NCBI GenBank assembly: GCA_016870195.1
Contig: VGCC01000009.1
Location: forward strand, 1 to 64,000
DNA from: Actinomycetota bacterium
GTDB lineage: Bacteria > Actinomycetota > Actinomycetes > S36-B12
Direction: 5' to 3'
Length of the DNA: 64,000 nucleotides
Made by a program: the position numbers and the translations under genes. Position 1 is the first letter of the stretch. Every line of letters starts with the position of its first letter. Below are positions 57,184-64,000 of the stretch, piece after piece. A model generated the notes under the pieces. The model was not told the DNA's origin and ran no database searches. It was given only the letters and a program-made list of their open reading frames with translations.

Positions 57184-57792
57184 ATGTTCATCGCGTTCGA
57201 GGGTGGCGAGGGTGCCGGGAAATCCACCCAGGAGACACTGCTCGCCGATCACCTCGCCGCATGTGGTCACGAAGTGGTGCGCACTCGCGAGCCCGGTGGG
57301 ACTCCGGCGGGGGAGGCGATCCGCGCCATCGTTCTCAGCCCCGAGTACGAGGGTCTCGATGACCGGGCGGAAGCCCTTCTCTTCGCCGCATCGCGCGGCG
57401 AACACGTCGCCCGGGTCATCCGCCCCGCGTTGGAGCGCGGTGCGGTGGTGGTGTGTGACCGCTATATCGACTCGTCGGTGGCGTATCAGGGTGCGGGCCG
57501 GAATCTCGGAATGGACGCGGTTCGCGAGTTGAGCCTGTGGGCGACCAACGCGCTCCTGCCCGACCTCACCATCGTCCTCGATATCGATCCGGAGATCGGT
57601 CTGTCCCGGCTGCATTCACGTGATCGTCTTGAAGGGCAACCGCTGGACTATCACCGGCGCGTGCGCCAGGCGTTCCTCGACCTTGCAGCGGCGGAGCCCG
57701 CGAGATACGTCGTCATCGATGCCACCCAGGACACCTCGGTGATGGCAGATCAGGTGCGCGCTGCCGTCGACGCTCGACTGGACGCGCGCTGA
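57184..57792 (+). CDS. tmk: thymidylate kinase
   Basis: 202 residues. P-loop FEGGEGAGKST (residues 4-14), DR(Y/H) motif VVCDRYIDSSVAYQG, and LID-like region. Phosphorylates dTMP to dTDP. One-base overlap with holB; the topA-tmk-holB order is conserved in actinobacteria. Confidence 0.96.
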   Translation: MFIAFEGGEGAGKSTQETLLADHLAACGHEVVRTREPGGTPAGEAIRAIVLSPEYEGLDDRAEALLFAASRGEHVARVIRPALERGAVVVCDRYIDSSVAYQGAGRNLGMDAVRELSLWATNALLPDLTIVLDIDPEIGLSRLHSRDRLEGQPLDYHRRVRQAFLDLAAAEPARYVVIDATQDTSVMADQVRAAVDARLDAR

Positions 57793-58988
57793 TGAGCGCG
57801 TCGATCTGGTCCAACCTCGTGGGTCAGGACCTCGCTATCACCAGTCTTCAGGCGGCTGTCGCCGACGCTCGCAAGCTCGAACGCGGGGAGCCGGGACCGG
57901 CGATGACGCATGCGTGGCTTATCACGGGGCCACCCGGATCGGGTCGCTCGAGTGCGGCAACGAAGTTCGCCGCCGCACTGGTGTGTCCCGAGGATGGTTG
58001 TGGCCGATGCAATGTCTGCCGACTTGCACCGGTGGGTGGTCACCCCGACGTCGAGGTTGTCGTCCCCGAGGGAAGTGAGATCTTGATCGATATCGTCGAG
58101 CGCCTGCGTCATATCGCGGCGCAGGCGCCGACTCAAAGTCCCTGGCGTGTCATCGTCGTCGAGGATGCTGATCGCCTAACAGACAAGTCGGGCAGCCAAC
58201 TTCTCAAGAACATTGAGGAACCCACCGCACATACCGTCTGGGTGCTCTGCGCGCCGAGCGCCGCCGATGTGTTGCCCACTATTGCCTCGCGCACACGGCA
58301 CATCTCCCTGCGCACTCCGAGCACGGCGAATGTTGCGGAACTCCTGGTGGCCTCCTATGGCGTGGATCCCTCGCTCGCCTCCCTTGCAGCCCGCGCATCC
58401 CAAGGACACATCGGTCGCGCTCGGGCACTGGCCACCGACGATGACGCGCGCATCCGGCGCCAGCGCGATCTGCGCGTGCCCTTTCAACTCCGTGACCTCG
58501 CGTCCTGTGTTGCGATGGCCGGTGATATCGCCGAGGCATCGAAGGAGGCGGCAAATGCCCGCGCTGATGAACTCGATGACGCCGAGATCGATCTACTCAA
58601 GCGGCGCTACTACGCCGAGGGAGTATCCAAACTCGAGAAATCACTCCGTCGCTCCTATGAGACTGAGCTCCGGGAGATGGAGAAGGAGCAGAAGCGGCGG
58701 CGCACGCGGATGATCAAGGACGAGGTCGATCGGTCCCTGATCGACCTGCAAAGCCTGTTCCGTGATGTGTTGATCCTGCAACTCGGAGCGGACATCGAGT
58801 TGATCAACGAGGAACTGCGCCCTGGTGTCCAGCAACTTGCTGCTGTCGGTACATCCGCAGACACCGTGCGTCGGCTCGGCGCCTTGGAACATGCCCGGCG
58901 CGCGGTCACGTCCGGGGTCACGGTCGAATCCGTGCTCGAATCCCTCATGGTCGAGTTGAAGGATCCCTGGGTTCGGGCGAGCGCCTGA
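57792..58988 (+). CDS. holB: DNA polymerase III subunit delta'
   Basis: 398 residues. AAA+ fold: GPPGSGRSSAA (P-loop with Arg-Ser in place of Lys-Thr, as in non-hydrolysing delta'), cysteine cluster in VCPEDGCGRCNVCR, and VVEDADRLTDKSGSQLLKNIEEP. Loads the sliding clamp with DnaX. C-terminal helical domain rich in charged residues. Confidence 0.93.
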   Translation: MSASIWSNLVGQDLAITSLQAAVADARKLERGEPGPAMTHAWLITGPPGSGRSSAATKFAAALVCPEDGCGRCNVCRLAPVGGHPDVEVVVPEGSEILIDIVERLRHIAAQAPTQSPWRVIVVEDADRLTDKSGSQLLKNIEEPTAHTVWVLCAPSAADVLPTIASRTRHISLRTPSTANVAELLVASYGVDPSLASLAARASQGHIGRARALATDDDARIRRQRDLRVPFQLRDLASCVAMAGDIAEASKEAANARADELDDAEIDLLKRRYYAEGVSKLEKSLRRSYETELREMEKEQKRRRTRMIKDEVDRSLIDLQSLFRDVLILQLGADIELINEELRPGVQQLAAVGTSADTVRRLGALEHARRAVTSGVTVESVLESLMVELKDPWVRASA

Positions 58989-59798
58989 TCAGATTTCGGC
59001 CGCGCGACTCAGGCCGTGCGCGTAGGCGATGAGCGCATCCACGGCGGGTTGCAGGATGGCATCCGTGGTGCGTGAGAGATCCGGAGCAGCTAAGAGGCGC
59101 ATCGCGGCCTGCAGGAGCGAATCGTAGGTATCGCACCCGCGGGCTAAGCGCTGGGCGATCACCAGCGCGGACTCACGCGCCGCACCCGCCGCGGACGAGG
59201 GACTGCGCGCTAACTGATCAAGGACCCGCAGCCGCTCCACGAGTGCGTCGAGGGCTGCACCGGCTTCCATATCTGCAACCAGGACCTCTCGAGTGGCCTC
59301 CGGATGCAGGGACTCGATCTTCTTTGCCGCCGTAATGACGTCGAGGCGTGTGCGCAGGTAGCGCTCCACCACGTCACCGCCTACCGCCCCGCGCGGGAGT
59401 GCAGACGGAATCTGCGGTGCCGGTGGCGGGGAACCGATGCGGCTGCGCGAGCGGTATCCCCAGAACGCGGTTCCCCCACCGATCCCGGCGAGCGCGATCC
59501 ACCCGACCGGTGTTCCCACGAAAGCCCCAGCACTGACGATCTCGATCAGGGTCGCCCCTGCTCCCGCCACTGCGGTCGACGACCCGACCATGACCGCGGT
59601 CTGCGACCGGCGAACTCTGAGCGCGTGGGCGCGCCGGGTGCGGGCACTCGCCTTGTTGACCACCTTCGCCTGCCGCTGCAGGGCGCGCCCCGAACTCGTG
59701 GGCATCGCGTCCAGGGCCTGGCGGATGGCGTCGTAGGCCTCGAGGCCGCGGGCGAGTCCGCGGTCCACCATCGCCGTGAAGTCGGGCTGCTCTCCCAC
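58989..59798 (-). CDS. membrane protein of unknown function
   Basis: 269 residues from GTG 59798; TACCGT at 59805-59810 is six bases upstream (ATG 59771 is an alternative). Helical N-terminus (about 1-60), two adjacent hydrophobic helices (TAVMVGSSTAVAGAGATLIEIVSAGAF and PVGWIALAGIGGGTAFWGY), then a long helical C-terminus rich in Ala and Leu. I do not recognise the family. Divergent from a lipoprotein hydrolase across only 18 bases. The 580-residue frame that continues upstream overlaps that hydrolase and was rejected. Confidence 0.75.
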   Translation of the reverse strand: MGEQPDFTAMVDRGLARGLEAYDAIRQALDAMPTSSGRALQRQAKVVNKASARTRRAHALRVRRSQTAVMVGSSTAVAGAGATLIEIVSAGAFVGTPVGWIALAGIGGGTAFWGYRSRSRIGSPPPAPQIPSALPRGAVGGDVVERYLRTRLDVITAAKKIESLHPEATREVLVADMEAGAALDALVERLRVLDQLARSPSSAAGAARESALVIAQRLARGCDTYDSLLQAAMRLLAAPDLSRTTDAILQPAVDALIAYAHGLSRAAEI

Positions 59799-59816
59799 AC
59801 AGATACGGTACGACGT
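59799..59816. promoter_or_regulatory. 18-bp divergent promoter with overlapping -10 elements
   Basis: Plus-strand TACGGT (59804-59809) stands seven bases before ATG 59817; minus-strand TACCGT (59805-59810) stands six bases before GTG 59798. The two hexamers share five base pairs, so both genes would be transcribed leaderlessly from one near-symmetric element. Confidence 0.6.
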
Positions 59817-61313
59817 ATGCGTATAGCTATCGCTGTCGCAGCGATGGTCCTCCTCGCTGGCTGCTCCAGTGCGCCGGAGCCCATCCCCCCGAGCACCCCG
59901 GAGGCGGCCCCAGCCGCGCCCCCCGATGCGCTCGCACCCTTCTACGCACAGCGACCCGAGTGGCGAGATTGCGGAGATGCCGAGTGCACGAAGATCCTCG
60001 TGCCGCTGGACTATTCCGATCCAGGTGGGGACACCATCGAATTGTCGATGACGCGGGTGCCCGCCGAGGGGGAGTCGATCGGGTCGCTTTTCGTCAATCC
60101 CGGTGGTCCCGGGGGAAGCGCATTCGAGTACGCGAAGGCCGCTGACTACATCGTGTCGTCGCCTATCCGTTCGGTGTACGACATCGTCGGGGTGGATCCG
60201 CGTGGCGTGGGACTGAGTGACCCGATTCGTTGCCTGACCGATGCCGAGATCGACGAGTACGCCGCGGCTGAGGGAACCCCGGATGATCCCGCTGAGGAGG
60301 CAGCCCTCCTTGCGGACGTGGCGATTCTCGCGGGGAAGTGCGAGGAGAACGGTGGGCCACTGGTCGATCACATGGGCACTATCGATGCTGCACGGGATCT
60401 GGACATCGCGCGTGCGGTGACGCTGGATCCGGTATTGAACTACCTGGGCCTTTCCTACGGCACGGCGCTGGGTTTCGCGTATATGACGTTGTTTCCGGAA
60501 ACGACGGGTCGCATGGTCCTTGATGGCGTGCTGCCGACCGATCTGGCCAATGAGGAGATCAGTAAGGGTCAAGCCGACGCATTCGAGGTGGCGTTCGAAC
60601 ATTTTGCGGCGGACTGTGCTGAGTCCGGGGACTGTCCGTTCGCAGGTGAGGGGCCGCAGGTGGCCACGCAGTTGCGGGATTTCCTGCGAGCGCTGGATGG
60701 GAAACCGCTTGCCACCACCGATGGCCGTCAACTCACCGAATCCCTCGGCGCCTTCGCTGTGCTTTCTTACCTCTATTTCCCGAGCGACGACTATCCGCGT
60801 CTGCGGGAAGCGCTGGCATCGGCGGTGAACGAAGGTGATGGCACGGCCCTCCTGACGCTGCTTGATGAGCGTCGCAACCGGTCACCCGAGGGCGAGTACC
60901 TCGACAACTCCACCGACTCGTACTACGCGGTGACGTGCGCGGACTTGCCTTTCACGGGAACCGACGACGACGTGCGCGCCCTCGCCCGGACATGGGCGGA
61001 GAGCGCACCCACGTTCGGGGCGGCGCTGGCATGGGGACTGCCGGTCTGCCGCGACTGGCCGGTCCGCGCCGAGCCACTACCTGCCTTGGCGGAACCGCGC
61101 ACACTGCCGCTCATCGTCGGCACCCGGTTCGATCCGGCCACGCCGGTGCAGTGGGCGGAGCGGCTGCACGCCCAGATTCCCGGTTCCGGCCTGGTCATCT
61201 GGGAGGGCTACGGCCACACGGCCTACCTGCAGGGTTCGGGGTGCGTCGACGAGGCGATCGACAGGTACCTCCTCGTCGGGGAAATCCCGACCACCCCACG
61301 TATCTGCGACTAG
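59817..61313 (+). CDS. secreted alpha/beta-hydrolase lipoprotein (tripeptidyl-aminopeptidase-like)
   Basis: 498 residues from ATG 59817. Lipobox LAGC (about 13-16); oxyanion region VNPGGPGGSA, nucleophile elbow GLSYGTALG, catalytic Asp and His late (GTRFDPATPV; WEGYGHTAYL). Related to Streptomyces tripeptidyl aminopeptidases (TAP-like C-terminus). Probably trims peptides outside the cell. Its TAG stop abuts the csoR operator. Confidence 0.88.
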   Translation: MRIAIAVAAMVLLAGCSSAPEPIPPSTPEAAPAAPPDALAPFYAQRPEWRDCGDAECTKILVPLDYSDPGGDTIELSMTRVPAEGESIGSLFVNPGGPGGSAFEYAKAADYIVSSPIRSVYDIVGVDPRGVGLSDPIRCLTDAEIDEYAAAEGTPDDPAEEAALLADVAILAGKCEENGGPLVDHMGTIDAARDLDIARAVTLDPVLNYLGLSYGTALGFAYMTLFPETTGRMVLDGVLPTDLANEEISKGQADAFEVAFEHFAADCAESGDCPFAGEGPQVATQLRDFLRALDGKPLATTDGRQLTESLGAFAVLSYLYFPSDDYPRLREALASAVNEGDGTALLTLLDERRNRSPEGEYLDNSTDSYYAVTCADLPFTGTDDDVRALARTWAESAPTFGAALAWGLPVCRDWPVRAEPLPALAEPRTLPLIVGTRFDPATPVQWAERLHAQIPGSGLVIWEGYGHTAYLQGSGCVDEAIDRYLLVGEIPTTPRICD

Positions 61314-61333
61314 ATACCCCTAGGGGGTATACT
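61314..61333 (+). promoter_or_regulatory. CsoR operator and -10 element
   Basis: ATACCCC-TAG-GGGGTAT (61314-61330) is the GC-centred inverted repeat expected for CsoR. The -10 TATACT (61328-61333) overlaps it and is six bases from the csoR ATG. Repressor binding would block RNA polymerase until Cu(I) binds. Confidence 0.85.
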
Positions 61334-61339
61334 GTCCGC

Positions 61340-61621
61340 ATGACGGGTTACGCCACGGACAAGGACGACGTCCTACGCCGACTGCGCCGGATCGAGGGAC
61401 AGGTGCGCGGACTGCAGCGCATGGTCGAGGAGGACACCTACTGCATCGACGTGCTCACCCAGGTGTCCGCGGCCACCAAGGCCCTGCAGTCGGTGGCACT
61501 GGTCCTGATGCAGGACCACCTGGGCCACTGTGTTGCCGATGCGATCGCCGAGGGTGGGGACGTTGCCACGGAGAAGATCGCTGAGGCGTCCGACGCGATT
61601 GCCCGACTGGTGCGGAGCTGA
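61340..61621 (+). CDS. csoR: copper-sensing repressor CsoR
   Basis: 93 residues from ATG 61340. Four-helix DUF156 protein with the Cu(I) ligands C35, H60 and C64 (TYCIDV and DHLGHC), plus the R-x-x-R-I-E-G-Q-V-R-G DNA-contact start. Autoregulated by the operator above and leading into copA eight bases later. The long upstream frame was rejected. Confidence 0.94.
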   Translation: MTGYATDKDDVLRRLRRIEGQVRGLQRMVEEDTYCIDVLTQVSAATKALQSVALVLMQDHLGHCVADAIAEGGDVATEKIAEASDAIARLVRS

Positions 61622-61629
61622 GCCTGGCT

Positions 61630-63804
61630 GTGTCGGATCTCCGTGCCGTCGAACTGGATATCGAGGGAATGACGTGTTCGTCGTGTGCTGCGCGGGTGGA
61701 ACGCAACCTCAACCGGATCCCGGGCGTCGAGGCCACGGTGAACTTCGCTACCGAGCGCGCCACTGTGCAACTACCTCCCGGCGCCACCATTAGCGATGCC
61801 ATCGCGGCGGTGGAGGCAACGGGATATTCGGCGCGCGAGCATGCACCTGACGTGCACCTGGGTGCCGACACCCGCGACCTTCGAAGGCGCCTGTCCGTCG
61901 CAGTGACACTGACGATTCCCGTCCTCCTTATGGCGATGGTGATGCCATTGCAGTTCCCCGGATGGCAGTGGGTGTCTCTCGTCCTCACCATTCCAGTTGT
62001 CACCTGGTGCGCCTGGCCATTCCATCGAGCCACACTGATCAATCTCCGCCATGGAGCCGTGACGATGGACACCCTCGTGTCCATCGGGATCGCCGCGGCG
62101 TTCCTCTGGTCGGTGTACGCGCTCCTCTGGGGTGGTGCCGGAGCGATCGGCATGACCATGTCTTTCCACCTACTGGGGAGTTCCGGAACGCCCGAGGTGT
62201 ATTTCGAGGTGGCCACCACCGTCACCGCGTTCCTGCTCCTCGGACGCTATTGGGAGTTCCGGGCCAAGGATCGAAGCGGTCAGGCCCTTCGTGACCTCGC
62301 GACCCTCGGTGCCCGGGAGGCCAACCTCCTCACCGGCACAGGTGAGCGGCAGGTACCGGTCGAGCAACTGGGAGTCGGCGATCTGGTGCGTGTCCGGCCG
62401 GGCGAAAAGATCCCTGCCGACGGGATCGTGGCGTCGGGTTCGGCGGATATCGACATGAGTTTCCTCACCGGCGAATCGGTTCCGGTAGCCGTGGGCCCCG
62501 GTGATTCCGTCGTGGGCGCTGCGATCGTGGGTGCCGGAACCCTGGATGTGGAACTGACGGCGGTGGGCGAAGCCACCCAGGTTGCGCAGATGAGCCGTCT
62601 ACTTCAGCAGGCCCAGGCACAGAAGGCACCTGTCCAGCGACTCGCGGACCGCATCAGCGCTGTCTTCGTTCCCGTGGTTCTCCTCCTTGCCGTCCTCACG
62701 TTGATCGGATGGCTGTTGGCCGGGGCGGATGCGAATGCGGCTTTCGCTGCCGCGGTCGCGGTTCTGATCATCGCCTGCCCGTGCGCGCTCGGGCTTGCAA
62801 CCCCGACGGCTCTCCTGGTGGGCACCGGTCGCGGTGCGCAGTTGGGCATCCTCATCCGCGGCCCCCAGGTGCTCGAGGCCACGCGCCAGATTACGACCGT
62901 CGTGTTGGACAAGACGGGAACGGTCACCGAGGGCCGGATGGTCGTCGAGCGCGTGACGGTCCTCGGTGCCCGGGACGAGGAACGGGTACGGACCTACGCC
63001 GCATCTCTGGAAGTCCTGTCTGAGCACCCCGTGGCCCGAGCCATCGCCACCCTCGCGGACGATCACCTGGAGGTTCAGGAATTCGTGGCGCTCCCGGGGG
63101 GTGGAGTACGTGGATTCATTGATGGGCATCCCGTGACATTGGGACGCCCATCCTGGCTGCGCGAGCAGGGGATCCATGTTGATGACGTACTGATTTCCAT
63201 CACCGATGCCACGGTCGTCGGAGTCGCAATCGATGGTGAGGTGGTCGCACTCATTGAGATCGGGGACCAGCCGCGTCCGGACAGTCCCCGCGCGATCGAG
63301 GACCTGCGGCGTCTCGGTCTCACGCCAATGCTGGTGACCGGGGACCGGAAGCGGACCGCGGATGCGGTGGCAGCTGAGGTGGGAATCGTGGACGTGATTG
63401 CCGATGCGAGCCCACAGGACAAGGTCACCGTTGTGCTGGATCTCCAACGTCAGGGTCGGGTCGTCGCGATGGTGGGGGATGGCGTGAACGACGCGATCGC
63501 GCTCACTCAGGCCGACCTGGGCATCGCAATGGGGGCCGGGACCGACCTTGCGCGTGAGGCGAGTGACATCACCGTCATTCGTGCCTCGCTCATGGGCGTG
63601 GTCGATGCCATCCGACTCTCGCGCCGGACCCTGAGCATTATCAAGGGGAATCTGTTTTGGGCATTCGCCTACAACATCGCGGCGATCCCCTTGGCGATGG
63701 CAGGCCTGCTGAACCCCATGATTGCCGGTGCCGCGATGGCCTTCTCGTCGGTTTTCGTGGTCAGTAACAGTCTGCGTCTCCGGCGGTTCGCTGCTTCCTC
63801 GTGA
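61630..63804 (+). CDS. copA: copper-exporting P1B-type ATPase
   Basis: 724 residues. One N-terminal heavy-metal domain with GMTCSSC (C16, C19), eight expected TM helices with CPC (C383, C385), phosphorylation motif D427-K-T-G-T, and GDGVNDAIAL in the hinge. The CPC type and csoR linkage indicate Cu(I) efflux. No separate CopZ chaperone gene is adjacent. Confidence 0.95.
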   Translation: MSDLRAVELDIEGMTCSSCAARVERNLNRIPGVEATVNFATERATVQLPPGATISDAIAAVEATGYSAREHAPDVHLGADTRDLRRRLSVAVTLTIPVLLMAMVMPLQFPGWQWVSLVLTIPVVTWCAWPFHRATLINLRHGAVTMDTLVSIGIAAAFLWSVYALLWGGAGAIGMTMSFHLLGSSGTPEVYFEVATTVTAFLLLGRYWEFRAKDRSGQALRDLATLGAREANLLTGTGERQVPVEQLGVGDLVRVRPGEKIPADGIVASGSADIDMSFLTGESVPVAVGPGDSVVGAAIVGAGTLDVELTAVGEATQVAQMSRLLQQAQAQKAPVQRLADRISAVFVPVVLLLAVLTLIGWLLAGADANAAFAAAVAVLIIACPCALGLATPTALLVGTGRGAQLGILIRGPQVLEATRQITTVVLDKTGTVTEGRMVVERVTVLGARDEERVRTYAASLEVLSEHPVARAIATLADDHLEVQEFVALPGGGVRGFIDGHPVTLGRPSWLREQGIHVDDVLISITDATVVGVAIDGEVVALIEIGDQPRPDSPRAIEDLRRLGLTPMLVTGDRKRTADAVAAEVGIVDVIADASPQDKVTVVLDLQRQGRVVAMVGDGVNDAIALTQADLGIAMGAGTDLAREASDITVIRASLMGVVDAIRLSRRTLSIIKGNLFWAFAYNIAAIPLAMAGLLNPMIAGAAMAFSSVFVVSNSLRLRRFAASS

Positions 63805-63813
63805 CTTCGTGGG

Positions 63814-64000
63814 TCACGTCCGAGTGTGGTGCCACATCCGCTCGGTTTCGTAGTAGATCTCACCCTGGAAACGTTGCTGGGTTGCCGGATCGAGCGATCG
63901 GAAACCACCGATGAACCCGTAACAACCGTCGCTACCGCAATGGCAGTGGAATTGGTGTCCGTCACAGTCCCAATCGAAAAGCGTGTAGTCGCAGGTGATC
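63814..64000 (-). CDS. SET-domain protein, C-terminal fragment
   Basis: 61 codons before the stop; the 5' part lies beyond the window. ITCDYTLFDWDCDGHQFHCH and CGSDGCYGFIGGFRSL show the end of a SET domain (E-L-T-Y-D-Y-like motif) and a post-SET zinc knuckle (CxCx4C followed by G-F). SET proteins methylate protein lysines. Bacterial members exist, but partner and substrate are unknown. Convergent with copA. Confidence 0.75.
   Translation of the reverse strand, partial: ITCDYTLFDWDCDGHQFHCHCGSDGCYGFIGGFRSLDPATQQRFQGEIYYETERMWHHTRT

Noticed and set aside
59799-60731. N-terminal extension of the minus-strand membrane protein to 580 residues
   Set aside because: It would run through the lipoprotein hydrolase on the other strand, and a TACCGT element fixes the start at 59798.

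Overview
The window is about 64 kb of dense, high-GC chromosome from an actinobacterium. Evidence for this is a WhiB regulator, a LytR C-terminal-domain protein, a MarP-type membrane protease, an Ssd/Tad pilus locus with a DUF4244 pilin, paired ArsA-like ATPases, a tRNA-adenosine-deaminase-associated protein, and a gene order close to Mycobacterium tuberculosis Rv3682 down to Rv3644c. There is no prophage, insertion sequence or CRISPR array. No gap over about 300 bases lacks an annotated element.

Layout. 1-9 kb: tRNA-Ser (cut at its 5' end) and tRNA-Arg, a Tat-exported Rieske protein, a GT87-like membrane glycosyltransferase, an isolated RfbH-type deoxysugar dehydrase, a secreted nuclease with lamin-tail-like domains, an aldo/keto reductase with NDH-2, and a divergent septum-formation-like/ParA pair. 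9-15 kb: DsbB with a 49-residue membrane partner, the three-gene transhydrogenase, upp, tadA with its associated gene, and a LytR_C protein. 15-21 kb: two tRNA-Ser, SRP RNA, dnaX-recR, lysC-asd, a sulfotransferase and tRNA-Pro. 21-24 kb: a DUF4143 ATPase, a metallophosphoesterase and a YqeY protein. 24-42 kb: a conserved envelope/redox neighbourhood (bifunctional PBP, whiB4-like, two ArsA, DUF4177, RidA, NUDIX, MBL, Crp, TlpA, CoA-NUDIX, MarP, EphE-like hydrolase, holin-X-like, NhaA, Acs, degenerate Fic, P450, HAD phosphatase). 42-46.7 kb: Tad pilus operon. 46.7-49.4 kb: a divergent island of seven zinc-independent ribosomal proteins plus a COG0523 protein lacking a P-loop, sharing a promoter with a Zur-like box. 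49.4-64 kb: MrfA-like helicase, H+-pyrophosphatase, orphan antitoxin-like gene, topA-tmk-holB, a divergent membrane-protein/lipoprotein-hydrolase pair, csoR-copA, and the tail of a SET-domain protein.

Themes. Many transcription units begin with a TAnnnT-like hexamer 6-8 bases before the start codon and lack a clear Shine-Dalgarno sequence, so leaderless transcription looks common. I used this to choose several starts. Genes inside operons usually overlap by 4 bases or have ordinary Shine-Dalgarno sites. Five convergent pairs end on one shared CTAG tetranucleotide.

How the genes work together. Redox and proton-motive-force functions recur (NDH-2, transhydrogenase, DsbB, TlpA, WhiB, ArsA pair, H+-PPase, NhaA). 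Metal homeostasis appears twice: zinc-sparing ribosomes and CsoR-CopA copper efflux. I see no clearly new multi-gene system. The most unusual items are the zinc-sparing ribosomal island with its P-loop-less COG0523 protein, the degenerate Fic protein beside acs, and an 18-bp divergent promoter with overlapping -10 elements.
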